Shown: in pieces, positions 24,467-37,666 of the stretch | Position numbering within the stretch: the stretch's first letter is position 1 | Layout: every line of letters begins with the position of its first letter | Origin: Carnegiea gigantea | Lineage: Eukaryota > Streptophyta > Magnoliopsida > Caryophyllales > Cactaceae | Direction: 5' to 3' | Assembly: GCA_029747015.1 (NCBI GenBank) | Contig: JAKOGI010001358.1 | Span: 1-64,000, forward strand | DNA: 64,000 nt | Notes under the pieces: generated by a model | Database searches by the model: none | Told to the model about the DNA's origin: nothing | Seen by the model: only the letters and a program-made list of their open reading frames with translations | Position numbers and translations under genes: made by a program

Positions 24467-26046
24467 ATCCTTTTGTCATCCTCGAGCAAAACAAAAGAAA
24501 ATCTAACCTGAGAACCTAACTCACTGTCGTAGGAATCACGGTTGCATTTAGCGCATGCAACAAGCCCTTTAAACTCATTGGTTCCCCCAAGTGGACGAGT
24601 GAGATCTCGTGAGGGTTTGCAGAAGATATACCCACAAAATCTTTGAAGTATTTTTGGATTTTTCAAAACAAAACATATATACAAGACAAAGGGGAAATAT
24701 GTACACATCTAGATCGATCCTATCACCCTAACAACCTAGCTACCAAGCCATATACAGGCAAACATACATTCAAGAAACACATAGGCTATAAATGCACCCC
24801 AGCTACCCCATGCAACACAATGACGCGATTTGTATACCTTGGTGCTCCGTGCAAGGTGTATTGACTCCTAATGCTAGGCTAAAACTGGATAAAAGGTCAC
24901 TCCCACTTGGCTTATGACTTCCTTTAGTTTTGCTCCCTTTTTTTCTTCTTTTCTTTTCTTCATTTTTTTTTGGCTTTTCTCCTTATGCTCCGTAGCCCGG
25001 ATGGGTAATTCTTGACTTATTAGGCCTTGAACTCCTGGAGGAACAAATTAGCACATATTCGGGCTTCTTCCCTATTTAAGGGTTTTATTTAGATGTGCAA
25101 GGCACTTATTCAAGCCCAAATAGAGGTACCAGAGTTAAGCTCATTTTTACACTTCTTGTTTTTCTCATTTTTTTCTTTTTCTCAAAATGAAGCCAAAACT
25201 AGAAGTTAATTAACCAAGTAGAACGTCCCTAAACCCAAATTTCAACAACTAACATCAAAAGTCAATGATTAAGTGTACAAGGTAGGCACAAAACCATGCA
25301 TGTGAAATGCTGTTATTATGAGAAACCGAAGATCACATTGTAGACAAGTGTTCTACTATGCATATTCAACCTATATACAAGCTAGCAATTAAGCTATTAG
25401 GATCAAAAACCAATCACAACGGCACAAAAGTCCCCCAAAGTCAAGGAGAAAAATTATACAAAAGTTGAAAAATTGAAAAACTTTTACAAAAATATAGACA
25501 AAAGGGTATATGACTTCCCATCCCCACAACTAAATCTCACAATGTCCTCATTGGGAGCCAAGGAGTCACTACCACCACAAAAACACACAAAAATAGAGAA
25601 AACAAAATCACACGAGAACACTAAACCTACACACGTATACACAAGCTAACACACTCCACCAAAAACATAATCTCACCCAATCAACAACAAAACCACACAT
25701 ATATACAAAACTAATACCACCAAAAACAAATATATGCCAATCCAACAACATCGCCAATCACAAAACAAAAATATCCACTAAAACACAAAAATGGTGATCA
25801 TAGCCATCGATGGCTCAACAATATCCCAAATTTCACCTCGAAGTGATCACCAACAAAAATACAACCTAGTATCCATAACTAAACACAACCTAATATCCAC
25901 AACTAAACAAAAAGAAAAGAAAGAAAAGAAAAGAGGAGAAAAGAGAAGAGTTAGAACGATCATACCAAGTTAGGTGCTGGGTGCACCTAAACTATGCCTC
26001 GCTAAGCTGGTGCTCTAGGAGGCTGGAGGAGCATCAGCCACTCCCC
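24467..26046 (-). other. A non-coding 3' region
   Basis: No supported gene. A-rich, with poly-T/poly-A runs. Parallel to 29944-31016 plus 41842-42300 in B: both contain a TATGACTTCC site followed by an AATGTCCTCATTGGGAGCC-like phrase (25520-25560; 31011-31021 joined to 41842-41885). Confidence 0.6.
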
Positions 26047-27267
26047 CTAGTCTCTTAAGACTCGAGTCTGAAACTCCGATGCGGTCAAAGCTCTTAAGAG
26101 CTTATCATATGTCATCGCATGCATCTCAAAATGATGTGAGTAAGAGAACACTAGTAAAGATGGAGCAAACAAAGTTAGTGGCCTCTTAAACCCATCAAAT
26201 GCCATAGAAAAATTAAAAGCATGATCAAAGAAAGTACTCCACGTGATTTTCCTAGGCACATCCTCCAGGTAGAGGGATTATACCCTCTTGTGTCACCTAG
26301 GGACTCTCGAAATGCATGCAAGGGAGAGGGGGTGGTGGAAAGGAAGGGGGATGAAATGGGGAATAAATCAAGTGACTTGGTACAAATGGGGTCAATTTGC
26401 TCAATGCTAGGAGTGGCACTAGCCCTCACATCATCACTATAATACTCCTCAAAAGAAGGCTCTAACAAAGCAATACCACCTGACCAATCAAGCGAATCAT
26501 CCTCAACATAACTAGCATCACCCTTGAGAGACTCACCCATCTGTAACGCCGTGCACTGAGCTAAAGGAAGGGGAGAAGAAAGTAAGTGCAAGACACCCTC
26601 AGTAGTGTCTCCACGTATGCTAGGCAAGGATGGAGCAACGTATGATAAGGTCAAGGGAGGGTCAAATGCTTCCCCTAGGTATTAGAGGTGCATCATCAAA
26701 AACATTAGACTCTAGGGGAAGGGAAGACTCAGAATGATAACTGAGACTAGCCGTAAGTCTAAGGCAGGGTAAATTAGGGTCTGTCTCATGCAATAAACCA
26801 TACTCCCTCATCTTACGAACAAAACACTCATGTCGATCATTCATTGTCTCTATCATGGCATCAAGTTTAGCATAACATTCAACAGAAATATCATAGTAGG
26901 GACAAGAATTCGCATCGTGGTCAAAAGATGAACAATAAGAGCACATAAGAGGAGAGTAGGCGTGCAAATCACAGGAGATGGAGGAAGGGCACACAAAATA
27001 CTTACTAGCCTACTCGTGGTGCCATTGATAGTAAGCCAAGGACTCAAACAGGTCCCACATATTATCAACATCTAAGTAACACATAACACCATAACACATG
27101 GACTCAAGGGTGGCTCGGCTCTCATGTGTTATCCCCTGAAGCACAACATTGCATATTTCCCATTTCTCACATGTGAAATACACGTCTTGAGCACGATAGT
27201 CATTTAATCAAGACAAGTATTCCCAAAAAGGTTCACGCTCAAATTGAGGTAAATGGAAAATAGCCAT
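26047..27267 (-). pseudogene. A gag-like protein with CCHC zinc knuckle (broken)
   Basis: Minus-strand frame from ATG at 27265-27267 (MAIFHLPQFEREPFWEYL) downward. It has a stop near 27213 and one near 27003, is open from 26994 to 26662, then shifts frame (26654 to about 26290) and shifts back (26259 to 26047). Around 26950 it has CSYCSSFDHDANSC, an exact C-x2-C-x4-H-x4-C knuckle as in retroviral nucleocapsids. An acidic middle (DASYVEDDSLDWSG) follows, then an aromatic/His-rich C-terminal block (FFDHAFNFSMAFDGFKRPL). The N-terminal part has MWDLFESLAYYQWHH, a gag-like helical segment. About 400 codons if intact. Closely similar to B. Probably binds and packages the element RNA; function is inferred. 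Confidence 0.75.
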
Positions 27268-27379
27268 TTTGATTCTTTTTTTTTTTCAAATTTTAATTTT
27301 TTATTATTATTTTTTTTGTGGATTTTCTAAGACCTAGCTTCGAATGCTCAAGTAAACCTCGATATTGAAATGTGCCAAC

Positions 27380-27397
27380 TCCCTGGCAACGGTGCCA
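27380..27397 (-). other. A primer-binding site
   Basis: Minus strand TGGCACCGTTGCCAGGGA, six bases inside the 5' LTR. Same type and same six-base spacer as F1 and B. Confidence 0.85.
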
Positions 27398-27403
27398 AAA
27401 ACT

Positions 27404-28789
27404 TGATAGGAAGAATTCGAGTTTTAAATTTATAAACCCCAAGTGCAAGGTTGTACCGCTAAGTACTTGGGGTGTCGTCCACTGGGAGTTAGATTTTAAG
27501 TACCGGGATTAGCTTAAATATTCAATCTAGGCCAAATGAAAGGAAGAAATAAAGAAAACCTAAACTAAACTAATAAAAGCGAAGAAGATGGCTCTATGAT
27601 TTGACCAAATGATTAACTAGATAGATAAAATAAGTCTTAACCAACCCGACCTCAACTAAGAACAAGAGATGGTCGATTGCGCCATCAAAGATCACCTAAG
27701 CCCTTCTCAAGGGTCATGAGCTAGCTTAATTAGCCTAACCACCTATTTTCATAGGGTTAGCCTAATTAGGCCACAAAATTAGCAACCCTCGGACCTAACT
27801 AGAATCGAGACTATTCTTATGTCCCGAGCCCAGTTATCTCCTCTCCCACACTAGCTAATCGACCTCACCTCTCGGCATAAGTTAATCGCCTAGAAACAAA
27901 GATGAAAGCTCTCTCAAGTATTTCATTGAACACTTGGCTAGTATGAGGGAAAACTCTAAGTTCTAAGCAAGAATTAGGTGAGGTTAGGCCCAACACAAGT
28001 CTAATTAGCCATCAAAGGGCTAATCACAATTCAAGCAACCAAGATTAACAGCTAATTATCAACAAAATGCAAAAATCCTAAACTAAACCTAAGCTAACAA
28101 ATAACTCAACAAACATGAACAAAGGGGAAATTAATCTAGTCTAACATTGATTAAAACAACTAATGAACACAAAGTCATAATAAAAACTAAAAATGTAAGC
28201 TAAATATAATCTAAACTATCAAGATTAAATAAAAGGAAATAAGAACAAACATGAAGTAAGAAGAGAGAGAGGAGAGAGAAAACTTATGGATTGCTTGGAA
28301 AATCTTGAATGTACAATACTTGAATGCCAAAAACAACCCAATTAATCCTAATCTAACTACTTTATTTCCTCCTAATGAGGTTTTTGAAGCTAAAGCCTAA
28401 ACTAAACAAGCCTAAAAATTGCATTTGAGAACCCCAAGAAAATCCCAAGCCAAGCCCTTATATACAAAGCCAAGAAACTGAATAGAACAGCGCGTGAGAG
28501 CCCGAGGGGCAACGCCGGTCGCCAAGCCGACGACCATCGCCCATCCCTGGCTGGCGGCTGCTGCTGCGGGCTGGGGACGACGGTGGTCGTGCAATCGATC
28601 GGTGCTCTATCGCGCATTGTTTTATCTTCTTCTTTCGTTCCTTTTTGTGCTTTTTCACGGCACTTACTTGGTTGATCTTATTACCTACAAAAGTAAATAA
28701 AATGAGTGAAAGTCCTAAAGATTACGTTATTACATGAGCTAAAATTAGGTGAAAAAGGCACCTAAAATATGATAGATTATCACCTAACA
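27404..28789 (-). repeat. A 5' LTR
   Basis: 1386 bp, TGATAGGAAGAATTCG ... TCACCTAACA. TATA-like TATATAAGG on the minus strand at 28457-28465, with the GC-rich block upstream of it at about 28490-28615. This is the LTR expected to start transcription of A. Confidence 0.92.
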
Positions 28790-28794
28790 CCTAC

Positions 28795-29943
28795 CCAACT
28801 TCTACTAAAAACAAGAAATGGCTGGTTGAACCATCGAAGACCACTGAAGCCCTCTCTCAAGGGTCATGAGCTAGTCTAACTAGTCTAGCCACCTATTTTT
28901 ATGGGGCTAGCCTAATTAGACCACGAGATTAGCAACCCTCTGACCTAGCAAGGATCGGGACTATTTTTATGACCAAATCCCGGCTATTCTCTCCCCCATA
29001 CTAGCTAATTAACCCCACCTCGGCATAAGTCAACCGCCCAAAAATATTGATGAAAGCTCTCCAAAGCATTTCATCGAACACTTGACGGACACGAGAGAAA
29101 TCTCTAAGTTGGAAGCATAAATTAGGTGTGGTTAGGCCTAATCAAAGACCAATTAGTTATCAAGAGCCTGATCACAATCTAAGCCAACAAAAACTACATA
29201 CCAATCATCACAAGAAAGCCACGAAATCAAACCACAACTAAGCTAGCAAACATGAAAACAAACATGAACTAGAGAGGAGGAAGAATAAAACTAATCTTAT
29301 CCAACAAGCTAATTAAACATGTATTAACAATAAACACTAAACATTTAAATCAAACAAAATCAAACACAAGACCGAAACTAACAAAATCTAAACAAGAACA
29401 AAATATGAAATAGAGAGAGAAAGAGAAGAGAAAACTTAGGCTTAATTGAATGAAGATCAAATCCATAAGCTTGAATCCAAAATTCACCCGAACAAATCCT
29501 AATCTCTCTCACCTGATTCCCCCTCTTGGAGTTTTTTATTAGCTAAACCTAATCTAAAACTAGCCTAAAAGTCTCCAAAAGAACTCCCAAGAAGTCCCAA
29601 AGAAGGCCCTTAAAAAAGAAATCAAGCCGTGAGAAAAATAGGTGAACAGAGCAGCAAGTGGTGACAGTGTCGCACTAGCAAGACAGCTGGCCGTCGTAAC
29701 CCCCTGCCTAGCCACCTGCAGGGTGGTGATGGTTGGGGTTGGTGACCACGACTCTCGTTGCCTCTTGCTTTGCAATCTTCCGACTCTTTTTGTTCCATCT
29801 TCGCTCCTTTTTGTGGTATTTACTCGATTGAACTTATTACCTACAAAAGTAAACAAAGCAAGTAAAATCTCAAAGGTTACATTATTATACGAGCTAAAAT
29901 TAGTAATAGAGGCATGTATAATACGATAATTTAGTACTGAACA
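28795..29943 (-). repeat. B 3' LTR, second part
   Basis: Continues B's LTR after A and its CCTAC duplication (28790-28794), matching 43915-45084. Contains the B version of the GC-rich block (about 29640-29765). Confidence 0.88.
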
Positions 29944-31016
29944 AATACACCCACTCCTATCTTTTGTTCTTTCTCGAGCAAAACAAAAGCACAACTAACC
30001 TAGAAACCTAACTCACTTTTGTAGGAATCACGATTGTATTTAGCGTATGCCATAAGCCTTTTAAACCCCTTAGTTCTCCCAAGTGGACGAGTGAGGTCTC
30101 GTGATAGTTTGCAGAAGATATACCCATAAACTCTTTGAAATATTTTTGGATTTTTCCAAAAGCAAAGCATATATACAAGGCAAAGGAGAAAATATGTACA
30201 CATTTAGATTGATTTTATCGCTCTAACAACCCAACTACAAAGCTATATACAAGCAAAACATACATTCCATAGGCTATAATCGCATCCTGGCTCTTATCTT
30301 TCGCCCCACACACAATATACAATGATATGTACACCTTGGTGCATGTGCAAATGTGTTTCAATTCTTATGAATCAAGCTGCTAACATTGACACGATCCCTA
30401 TTTCCCTGCCTAATTGACTTCTTTACTCCATTTTTCCATTGTTTTTCATTTTCTTCAAGAATAATAACACGTATACCCTAAACCCATTTGCCCTAAAATA
30501 TTCGGGCATTTCTTAAGAAGGAGTTTTTTTAGAATGTACAAAGCACTTATGTCATTGCCCAAACAGATGTGTAGTCAAGTAAAATAGCACATATTCAAGC
30601 CAATTAAAGATATGAAAGAAAGACAGTAGCTTTAAACATTGGTACTCAGGTTTTTATTCACTGTTTTTGGACTTTTTCTATTTTTCCCCTTTTTTGCATT
30701 TTTTAAGAGCATAGAAGGCAATTTTGACAAGCAGAAGTTCCCATGCCAACTGAACAAACAAGAGCCAAAGAATTGATGATAAAGTGAGTAAGGTGAGCAC
30801 AAAATCACACATATGAGATGAGCTTATTATAAAAAAACGGAACTTACATTGTAGATCATTGTTCCATCGTGCATATTCAACCTACATACAAGCTAGCAAC
30901 CAAGCTATTAAAGATTAAAAACCAATCACAAAGGCACAAAAGTGCTCCAAAGCCTAGAAGAAAAACTATACAAAATGAAATATTTTCACAAAAAATATGC
31001 ACAAAGGGGTATATGA
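29944..31016 (-). other. B purine tract and non-coding 3' region, left part
   Basis: Starts with the purine tract (minus strand AGGAGTGGGTGTATT then TGTTCAG). No gene. Interrupted by the Sirevirus after the CTTCC target at 31017-31021. Confidence 0.65.
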
Positions 31017-31021
31017 CTTCC

Positions 31022-32407
31022 TGTTAGAATGTATAAGGTTTTGATGATAACAAATCCAAGTGTTGTTGTTGCGCCAAACAGCCTTTCTAAACAGATCCTT
31101 ACTGCTGTTCTCAAGTCTTAAAACTGCTTGACTAATGGATTATCAAGAACAGGTACTCAAGTCAGCGATACAAGAACAGCCGTGGAGAACAGGTTTTGCG
31201 AAGTGTTTGAAGAACAGGATATAAGTGCAGCCGTGAGAAATAGATCCTGTGAAGTGTTTGCAGCAAATTCGTCTTTCTACAAGATGACTAGTGGTTACAA
31301 CAAGATGTCTTAATTTAATTTGGTTTTATATTTTTAGACTCTTGTTAATATGCCAATCAGAAAGTCTTAACTTACCACTTACTTGAAACGGTTTTGCTTT
31401 TTTGGAAAATATTTCGGATCACCCTTCGAAACAATTCTGGAAACAGGACGCTCAGGGTGTTTCCAGAATAAGCTGCGAAAAAAACAATTTTTCACGTTTT
31501 TATCTTTTGGATTTTGAGCAGCTTCTCCAAGATTTGCAAGAAAGATTTTTCTATGGAGTATCTTACCCCTTACCCTAGAAACGATTATTAAAATCTAAGG
31601 GGATTTGCAAAATCTTTTTAAATAAAAAGAATATCCAAGTTTTGGCAAGTGGATAAGGTTGCTGAGAAAAACATGGGCTAGTTGCTGAGAATCACCGTCT
31701 TATGCACACGGTTTAGGAAGTGTTTCCAGCTCATGTTTCCTCATCCCTTGTGGCTAAAGAATTCTATATTCTTTAGGGATTTTAGTTTCCAAAAATTTGA
31801 GGAATTGTTTTTCCAAGCACTATATAAAGTCGCTTCTTAGAACGTTAGAAGCATCGGTTTTCAAAGGCAAAAAATTCAGTGTTCATGAGCTTAAAAGTTT
31901 CAAAAGAAAACCGTGTCTAGTAAGTGAGTTATTTGAGCTTTCAAAGTTGGCATACTAGGACTTCATTGTACCCTATATTAGCTTAGTTGAGAAGCATTGT
32001 AATAGGGTGTTTTTCTTTATATTCTTCTTTCACAAAAGTGAGTTGAGTGTGTGTCCAAATCAAGGGGATTTTGGACGTGGGGTAACCTGTCTTAGGGAAG
32101 ACGGTTACGTGGGTTGCAATTTGTAACAAGGTGTGTTACTATTGTAACGTGATTAGCCCGTTTAGTGAAGTGTTTAAATCCTACACGAGGTAGGTCGTGG
32201 TTTTTCACCTCAGTTGGGCTAGAGGTGTTTTCCACGTAAAAATCCTGTGTCCATTATTTCCGCATTCAATTTTGTTGGATTTTCGCTTCTGCTTATCTCA
32301 GGAACAACCTGTGTGAACAGGGCCTAAGACTGTTTGCCAGCAACTTGCGAAAATCGGACACCACAATTCACCCCCTCTCTTGTGGTTGTGTACTCTCTAA
32401 ATCAACA
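31022..32407 (+). repeat. Sirevirus 5' LTR
   Basis: 1386 bp, TGTTAGAATG ... AAATCAACA. A TATA box (CTATATAAAG) lies at 31820-31829, so transcription should begin about 30 bp downstream. Nearly identical to 40453-41836. Confidence 0.96.
31820..31829 (+). promoter_or_regulatory. Sirevirus LTR TATA box
   Basis: CTATATAAAG in the 5' LTR, repeated at 41249-41258 in the 3' LTR. It fits a plant pol II TATA element and is the only good one in the LTR. Confidence 0.7.
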
Positions 32408-32409
32408 AG

Positions 32410-32421
32410 TGGTATCAGAGC
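32410..32421 (+). other. Sirevirus primer-binding site
   Basis: TGGTATCAGAGC, complementary to the 3' end of plant initiator tRNA-Met, two bases after the LTR. Confidence 0.95.
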
Positions 32422-32464
32422 AGGTTCTCCTTTGAAAGGCTAACACCTTGAGAGATCCTTGAAG

Positions 32465-34225
32465 ATGAGTGCCTCACAAGGCATGCTGGAAGGTCAATCC
32501 ATAACTCAACCACCATACTTCAATGGCCAACACTGTGGTTGGTGGAAGAATAGGATGGAAAACTACATCTAAGCCGAGGACTATGAGTTGTGGATGCTCA
32601 TCAAGAATGGACCACTCATCCCTAAGAAAATAACTGAAGATGGAAAGTCAATCCCCAAGGAGCCTAAAGAATTCAATACTGAAGATTACAAAATGATGGA
32701 GAAGAATGCCAATGCCAAGAAACTTCCATATTTCGGCCTACGTCCTGATGAATATACTCGCATATCTGAATGTGAGTCGGCCAAGGAGATCTGGGATGCT
32801 TTGCAAATATCTCACGAAGGAACCAATCAGGTAAAGCAATCCTGGATTGAATTGCTTATGAGAAAATATGAGCTGTTTGAGATGGGTGATCATGAAAGTG
32901 TGATGGACATGTACACTCGCTTCACTCACATAACGAATGAGTTGAAATCCTTGGGAAAATCCTTCACCACCGAAGAATTGGTGAGGAAAATCCTGAGAAT
33001 TTTACCTCATTCTTGGGAAGCGAAAGTCACGGCCATCCAAGAAGTTAAGGACATGAACAAGATCACCCTAGATGAGCTGATTGGAAATCTCCAAACGTAG
33101 GTACTTAGAAAAAATTCTCAGTAGAAAGATGAAACAAAGAGAGATCGAGGTCTTGCACTAAAGGCCTTAGAAGATGATTCTGATTCTGATGAGGAGGAGA
33201 TTGCCATGATAACTCAAAAATTTAAGAAGTTCTTCAAGAAAGTTAAAGAAAACAGCAAACGGAAGGACTTCGATAAGGGCAGGAACACCTCTCGGGAACA
33301 GTTCTCTGGATGCTTCAAGTGTGGCAAGCTAGACCACATTGTGAGAAACTGCCCACTACACAAGGAGGAACAAGAACCCGAACACCCTAGAAAACAAGGG
33401 AGGAAACAAGGTGTAAGCAGCTCTGCAAAACGACTCTCAAAAGCTATGCTCGCGGCTTGGGGTGATTCAAGCGAGGATGAGGAAAGGTCTGAAGCCGAGG
33501 AAGCTGATGTAGCACTCATGGAAAGAAGTGACACTGATTCAGATGATGGATCAGCAGATAGTCTGACTCAACTCAAGAACAAGCTACGTGGTCTAAATAA
33601 ATCAACTCTTAAGGAATTAGTGTACTCTATAATGGATATATGTGCTGAATTAAAAAGGGATGTTCGTGACCTAGAACTTGAAAATGAAACTCTTAAATTG
33701 GAAAAACTTGAAGTTGACAAAGAGACACTTGCCTTGCATGAAAACATTAATATGCTTAAAGAGACTCTATTCATGAAAGAAGAGACTTATTCCATTAATC
33801 TGACTAAGCTGGAAAAGGAATCTCTTGACTTAAAAGGAAAGGTCGAATCTTTGCTGGAAGAAAACAAAAACTTGCTTGAGAAAATAAAACAAATGGAATT
33901 AGACCTTGTCACAAACAAGCTCTGGAACAGGTCCTCAAGGGCGCTTGAATGGTTAAACACACATCATAGTCGAAATAGAAGAGGACTAGGTTTTGTGCCT
34001 AAGATGACCTACCCAGTGAATAGAAAATACGTAGGATTATCTGAGAACATTGTATGTTATCACTGTGGTAAAACGGGTCATTATCGTTATGCTTGTCCCT
34101 CGAGAAAGTATGCCATTAAAAGGAACACAACTGATGTAAAACAAATATGGGTTAGGAAAGATGAGATTTGTACGCCTAAAAGAATGGGACCCAAGTGGAT
34201 CTGGGTTCCCAAAACTAACCTATGA
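32465..34225 (+). pseudogene. gag: Sirevirus gag
   Basis: ATG at 32465 (MSASQGMLEG) opens a frame with stops at 32570 (TAA), 33098 (TAG), 33122 (TAG) and 34223 (TGA), without any frameshift. The N-terminal half has a Copia gag pattern (AKEIWDALQISHEGT, SVMDMYTRFTHI, ILRILPHSWEAKV). Two knuckles follow: CFKCGKLDHIVRNC (about 33313) and CYHCGKTGHYRYAC (about 34058), both C-x2-C-x4-H-x4-C. Between them lies a Leu/Glu/Lys-rich coiled coil (about 33640-33920) of more than 90 residues. Gag would form the particle. The frame continues into pol. Stops at 32570 and 33122 are of kinds made by C-to-T change. Confidence 0.93.
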
Positions 34226-37200
34226 TCTGTTTTGCAGGCTAAAGTGAGAGAAAACTACCCAGCAAACAACCCAGCAAACAGCGCAGGGAACAACCTAGGG
34301 AACAAGTAGCTGTGGTATGTTGACAGTGGGTGTTCGAGGCATATGACTGGTGAAAAATCCAATTTTCTCTCACTTACAGCTTCAGAAGGAGGGAGTGTGG
34401 CATTTGGAAACGGTAAATCCGGGACAATTGTCGGTATAGGTAAGATAGGTGAGTCACTCTCCCATTCAATTGACAATGTTTATTTTGTGGATGGATTAAA
34501 ACACAACTTGCTAAGTGTGTCCCAACTGTGTGACAAAGACAACCTAGTAGTGTTCTCTCCAACACGTTGCTTGGTTGTAAATATGAACACAGGAGATGTT
34601 GTGTTGAGGGGGAAGCGACACAAAAATGTTTATAAAGTGTGTATTTCTACTCTTCCCCAAAATAATTTGACTTGTTTGAGTGCTTTAAATGATGATGTTA
34701 TGCTTTGGCACAAAAGACTAGGTCATGCAAGTTACTCACTGTTGAACAAACTTGTAACCAAAGACTTAGTGGTTGGCTTACCTTCCATCAAATTCAATGA
34801 TGACAAGGTATGTGATGCATGTGCCAAAGGCAAACAAGTCAGAAATTCATTTAAATCTAAAAGGTGTGTAAGCACTACTCGACCTCTTGAATTGATACAT
34901 ATGGATATATGTGGTCCAATGAGGATCATGAGCAGAGGTGGTAAGAGGTATGTGCTTGTGATAGTGGATGACTACTCTCGTTTCACTTGGACCCTGTTTT
35001 TGGCTTCTAAAGATGAAACTTTCAAAAAATTTCTTGCTTTCATTAAAAAGACTGAAAAGAGGGTAGGACACTCTTTGGTATGCCTAAGGTCTGACCATAG
35101 TACACAATTTGAAAATTCGAGCTTTATTGACTATTGTAATGAGCATGGTGTTGATCATAATTTTTCAGCTCCAAAAACACCCCAAGAGAACGGGGTGGTA
35201 GAACGCAAAAATCGCACTCTAGAGGACATGACTAGAACAATGCTTGTTGCTAGTGGTCTTCCCAGAAACTTTTGGGCTGAAGCTTTGAATACATCAGGTT
35301 ACATTATAAATAGATGTATGATTAGACCTATTCTTAACAAAACTCCTTATGAACTTTTCAAGGGAAGAAAACCTAATATTATGCATTTGAGAGTTTTTGG
35401 TTGTAAATGTTTTGTGCATAATAATGGAAAGGATGCCTTAGGGAAATTTGATCCAAGGAGTGATGAAGCAATATTCCTTGGTTACTCCTCGCATAGTAAG
35501 GCATACAAAGTGTTTAATAAGAGAACCTTGTGTGTTGAGGAAAGTGTGCATGTGCTTTTTGATGAAACTAACTCTCTAAGCGAGAATGATGCACAGGAAG
35601 AAAACTTCGAACTAGGTCTTGTTAGAAAAGACATGCTGCTTCAAGGTGAACAAGGTAAGGATCAATCGAAGGGAGCAAGGCCTGAGGCTGTTCTTCAGGA
35701 AGGTAAGCAAGGTGTGAACCAAACAGGGGGAAACAGGGTGGAACCCTGTTTGGGACAACACCAGCCGAATCCTTCAGGGATAAATCCAGGAACAAGCTCC
35801 CAAACAGGTTCGAGAACAGGTTCTGAACCTGTTTCACCGAGTATTCCAGCTAGGATGGAGAGCGAGTCTGTGAACCCACTTTCACCACGATCATGGAAAT
35901 ACCAAAGTTCACATCCTCTTGATCAAATTTTGTCTGATATTAATGCAGGATTTCAAACTAGATCTAGACTCAAAATTTTCTATGCTTTCTATACTTTTCT
36001 CTCAAAAATTGAGCCTAAGAATATTAATGAAGCCCTTGCAGATTCAGATTGGGTCACAGCCATGCAAGAAGAACTCCATCAGTTCGAAAGGAATAAGGTA
36101 TGGCACCTTATGCCACAGCCAGATGATAGAACAATCATTGGAACCAAGTGGGTGTTCCGTAACAAGCTGGATGAGTGCGGAACAGTCACTAGAAACAAGG
36201 CCCGGCTGGTGGGTCAAGGCTACAACCAAGAAGAGGGAATTGATTATGAAGAAACCTTTGCACCTGTTGCAAGGATTGAGGCCATTCAAATCTTGATAGC
36301 ATTTGCAGCCCATATGGAGATCAAGTTGTATCAAATGAATGTCAAAAGTGCATTTTTAAATGGGTACCTCAAAGAAGAAGTGTATGTCAAACAACCCCCC
36401 GGTTTTGAAAGTGATGAATTTCCTAACCATATTTTCAAACTTGACAAAGCACTTTATGGTTTGAAACAAGCCCCTAGAGCTTGGTATGAGCGGTTGTCAA
36501 GTTTTTTATTGAAAAATGGTTTTACAAGAGGCAAGGTAGACAATACCTTATTTCTAAAATCTAAGGGGGAACATTTGTTGATTGTCCAAGTATACGTCGA
36601 TGACATCATATTTGGTGCAACTCATCATGATTTGTGCAATGAATTTTCAAAAATGATGAGGAGTGAGTTTGAAATGAGCATGATGGGTGAGCTTAATTTC
36701 TTTCTAGGCTTGCAAATTAAGCAAACTTCAAACGGCACCATGATCCATCAATAAAAGTATATCAAAGAGTTACTTAAGCGTTTTAGGATGGAGTCAACCA
36801 AGCCCATTGATACTCCCATCTCTCCCTCAACCAGGTTAGTAATGGATGATGGTAGTCCCTCAGTTGAGGAGAAATCCTATAGGGGCATGATAGGGTCACT
36901 CCTATACCTAACGGCTAGTAGACCTGACATTGTTTTTAGTGTTGGTCTATGTGCACGTTTTCAGTCTAACCCTAAAGAAACTCATCTTAAGGCTGTAAAA
37001 AGGATTTTAAGATACTTAAAACATACACCTGATCTAGCCTTATGGTATCCTAGAGATTGAATTGATCTTGTTGGGTATGCTGATGCTGATTATACATTGG
37101 TTGATAGAAAAAGCACCTCAGGTATGGCTCACTTTCTTGGACCTTGTTTGGTATCTTGGGCAACCAAGAAACAACCCTCTGTTGCCTTGTCCATAGCAGA

Positions 37201-37666
37201 AGCTGAAAACGTGGCAGCTGCATCCTGTTGTGCTCAGTTATTATGGATAAGGCAACAACTCAAGGATTTTTGTGTTGACATAGGATGCATTCCTATTTAT
37301 TGTGACAATACAAGTGCAATTAACATTGCCAAAAATCCATGTCAACACAAAAGAACAAAACATATTGACATTCGTCATCATTTTTTAAGAGACAATGTTG
37401 AAAAAGGAGTGATCTCAATGAATTTTTGTGCCACTGAAAATCAAATTGCTGATATATTCACAAAGGCATTGAGTAGAGAACAATTTGAAAGGAATAGACT
37501 CGAACTAGGTTCAATTAAAACAACCTTACCATCCTGTTCTCTCTCCCTGTTGACAAAATTTAAAATGCTATGGGTACAACATATTAAATTTTTGTTTGCA
37601 ATCAACTTCTGTGCTATGTTTAGCATATGTGAGGTATGCAACCTGCTGACACTCGTTGAGGTCTAA
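34226..37666 (+). pseudogene. pol: Sirevirus pol (protease, integrase, RT, RNase H)
   Basis: Same frame as gag; stops at 34307 (TAG), 36752 (TAA) and 37058 (TGA), ending at TAA 37664. Protease: [12 protein letters not shown]. Integrase: zinc-binding HKRLGHA and CDACAKGK (34709-34830), core residues in [17 protein letters not shown] and [22 protein letters not shown], motif A read as [12 protein letters not shown], and YVDD at about 36593. RNase H: YADADY, DRKSTSG, SIAEAENVAAA, YCDNTSAI. The longest open piece is 803 codons (34343-36754). In motif A the usual Asp is Asn (codon 36338-36340), which should abolish polymerase activity even without the stops. Length and order match intact SIRE elements. 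Confidence 0.95.

Larger units (their letters stand above)
23073..28789 (-). mobile_element. Element A: non-autonomous gag-only LTR element (TR-GAG type)
   Basis: Complete 5717-bp element: LTRs 23073-24451 and 27404-28789, primer site 27380-27397, purine tract 24452-24466, and a 2952-bp interior with a single gag-like frame. The target duplication CCTAC is exact on both sides. No protease, RT, RNase H or integrase was found in any frame, so it needs enzymes from elsewhere. The layout matches what has been called TR-GAG elements in plants. LTRs differ by about 8% over the first 300 bp by eye. It is inserted in B's 3' LTR. Confidence 0.92.

Noticed and set aside
32410..32421. tRNA gene fragment
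   Set aside because: It is the 12-base primer-binding site next to the LTR; no cloverleaf can be drawn around it.
33206..34225. Host zinc-knuckle/coiled-coil gene
   Set aside because: In frame with the rest of Sirevirus gag, inside its LTRs, with the right order of domains.
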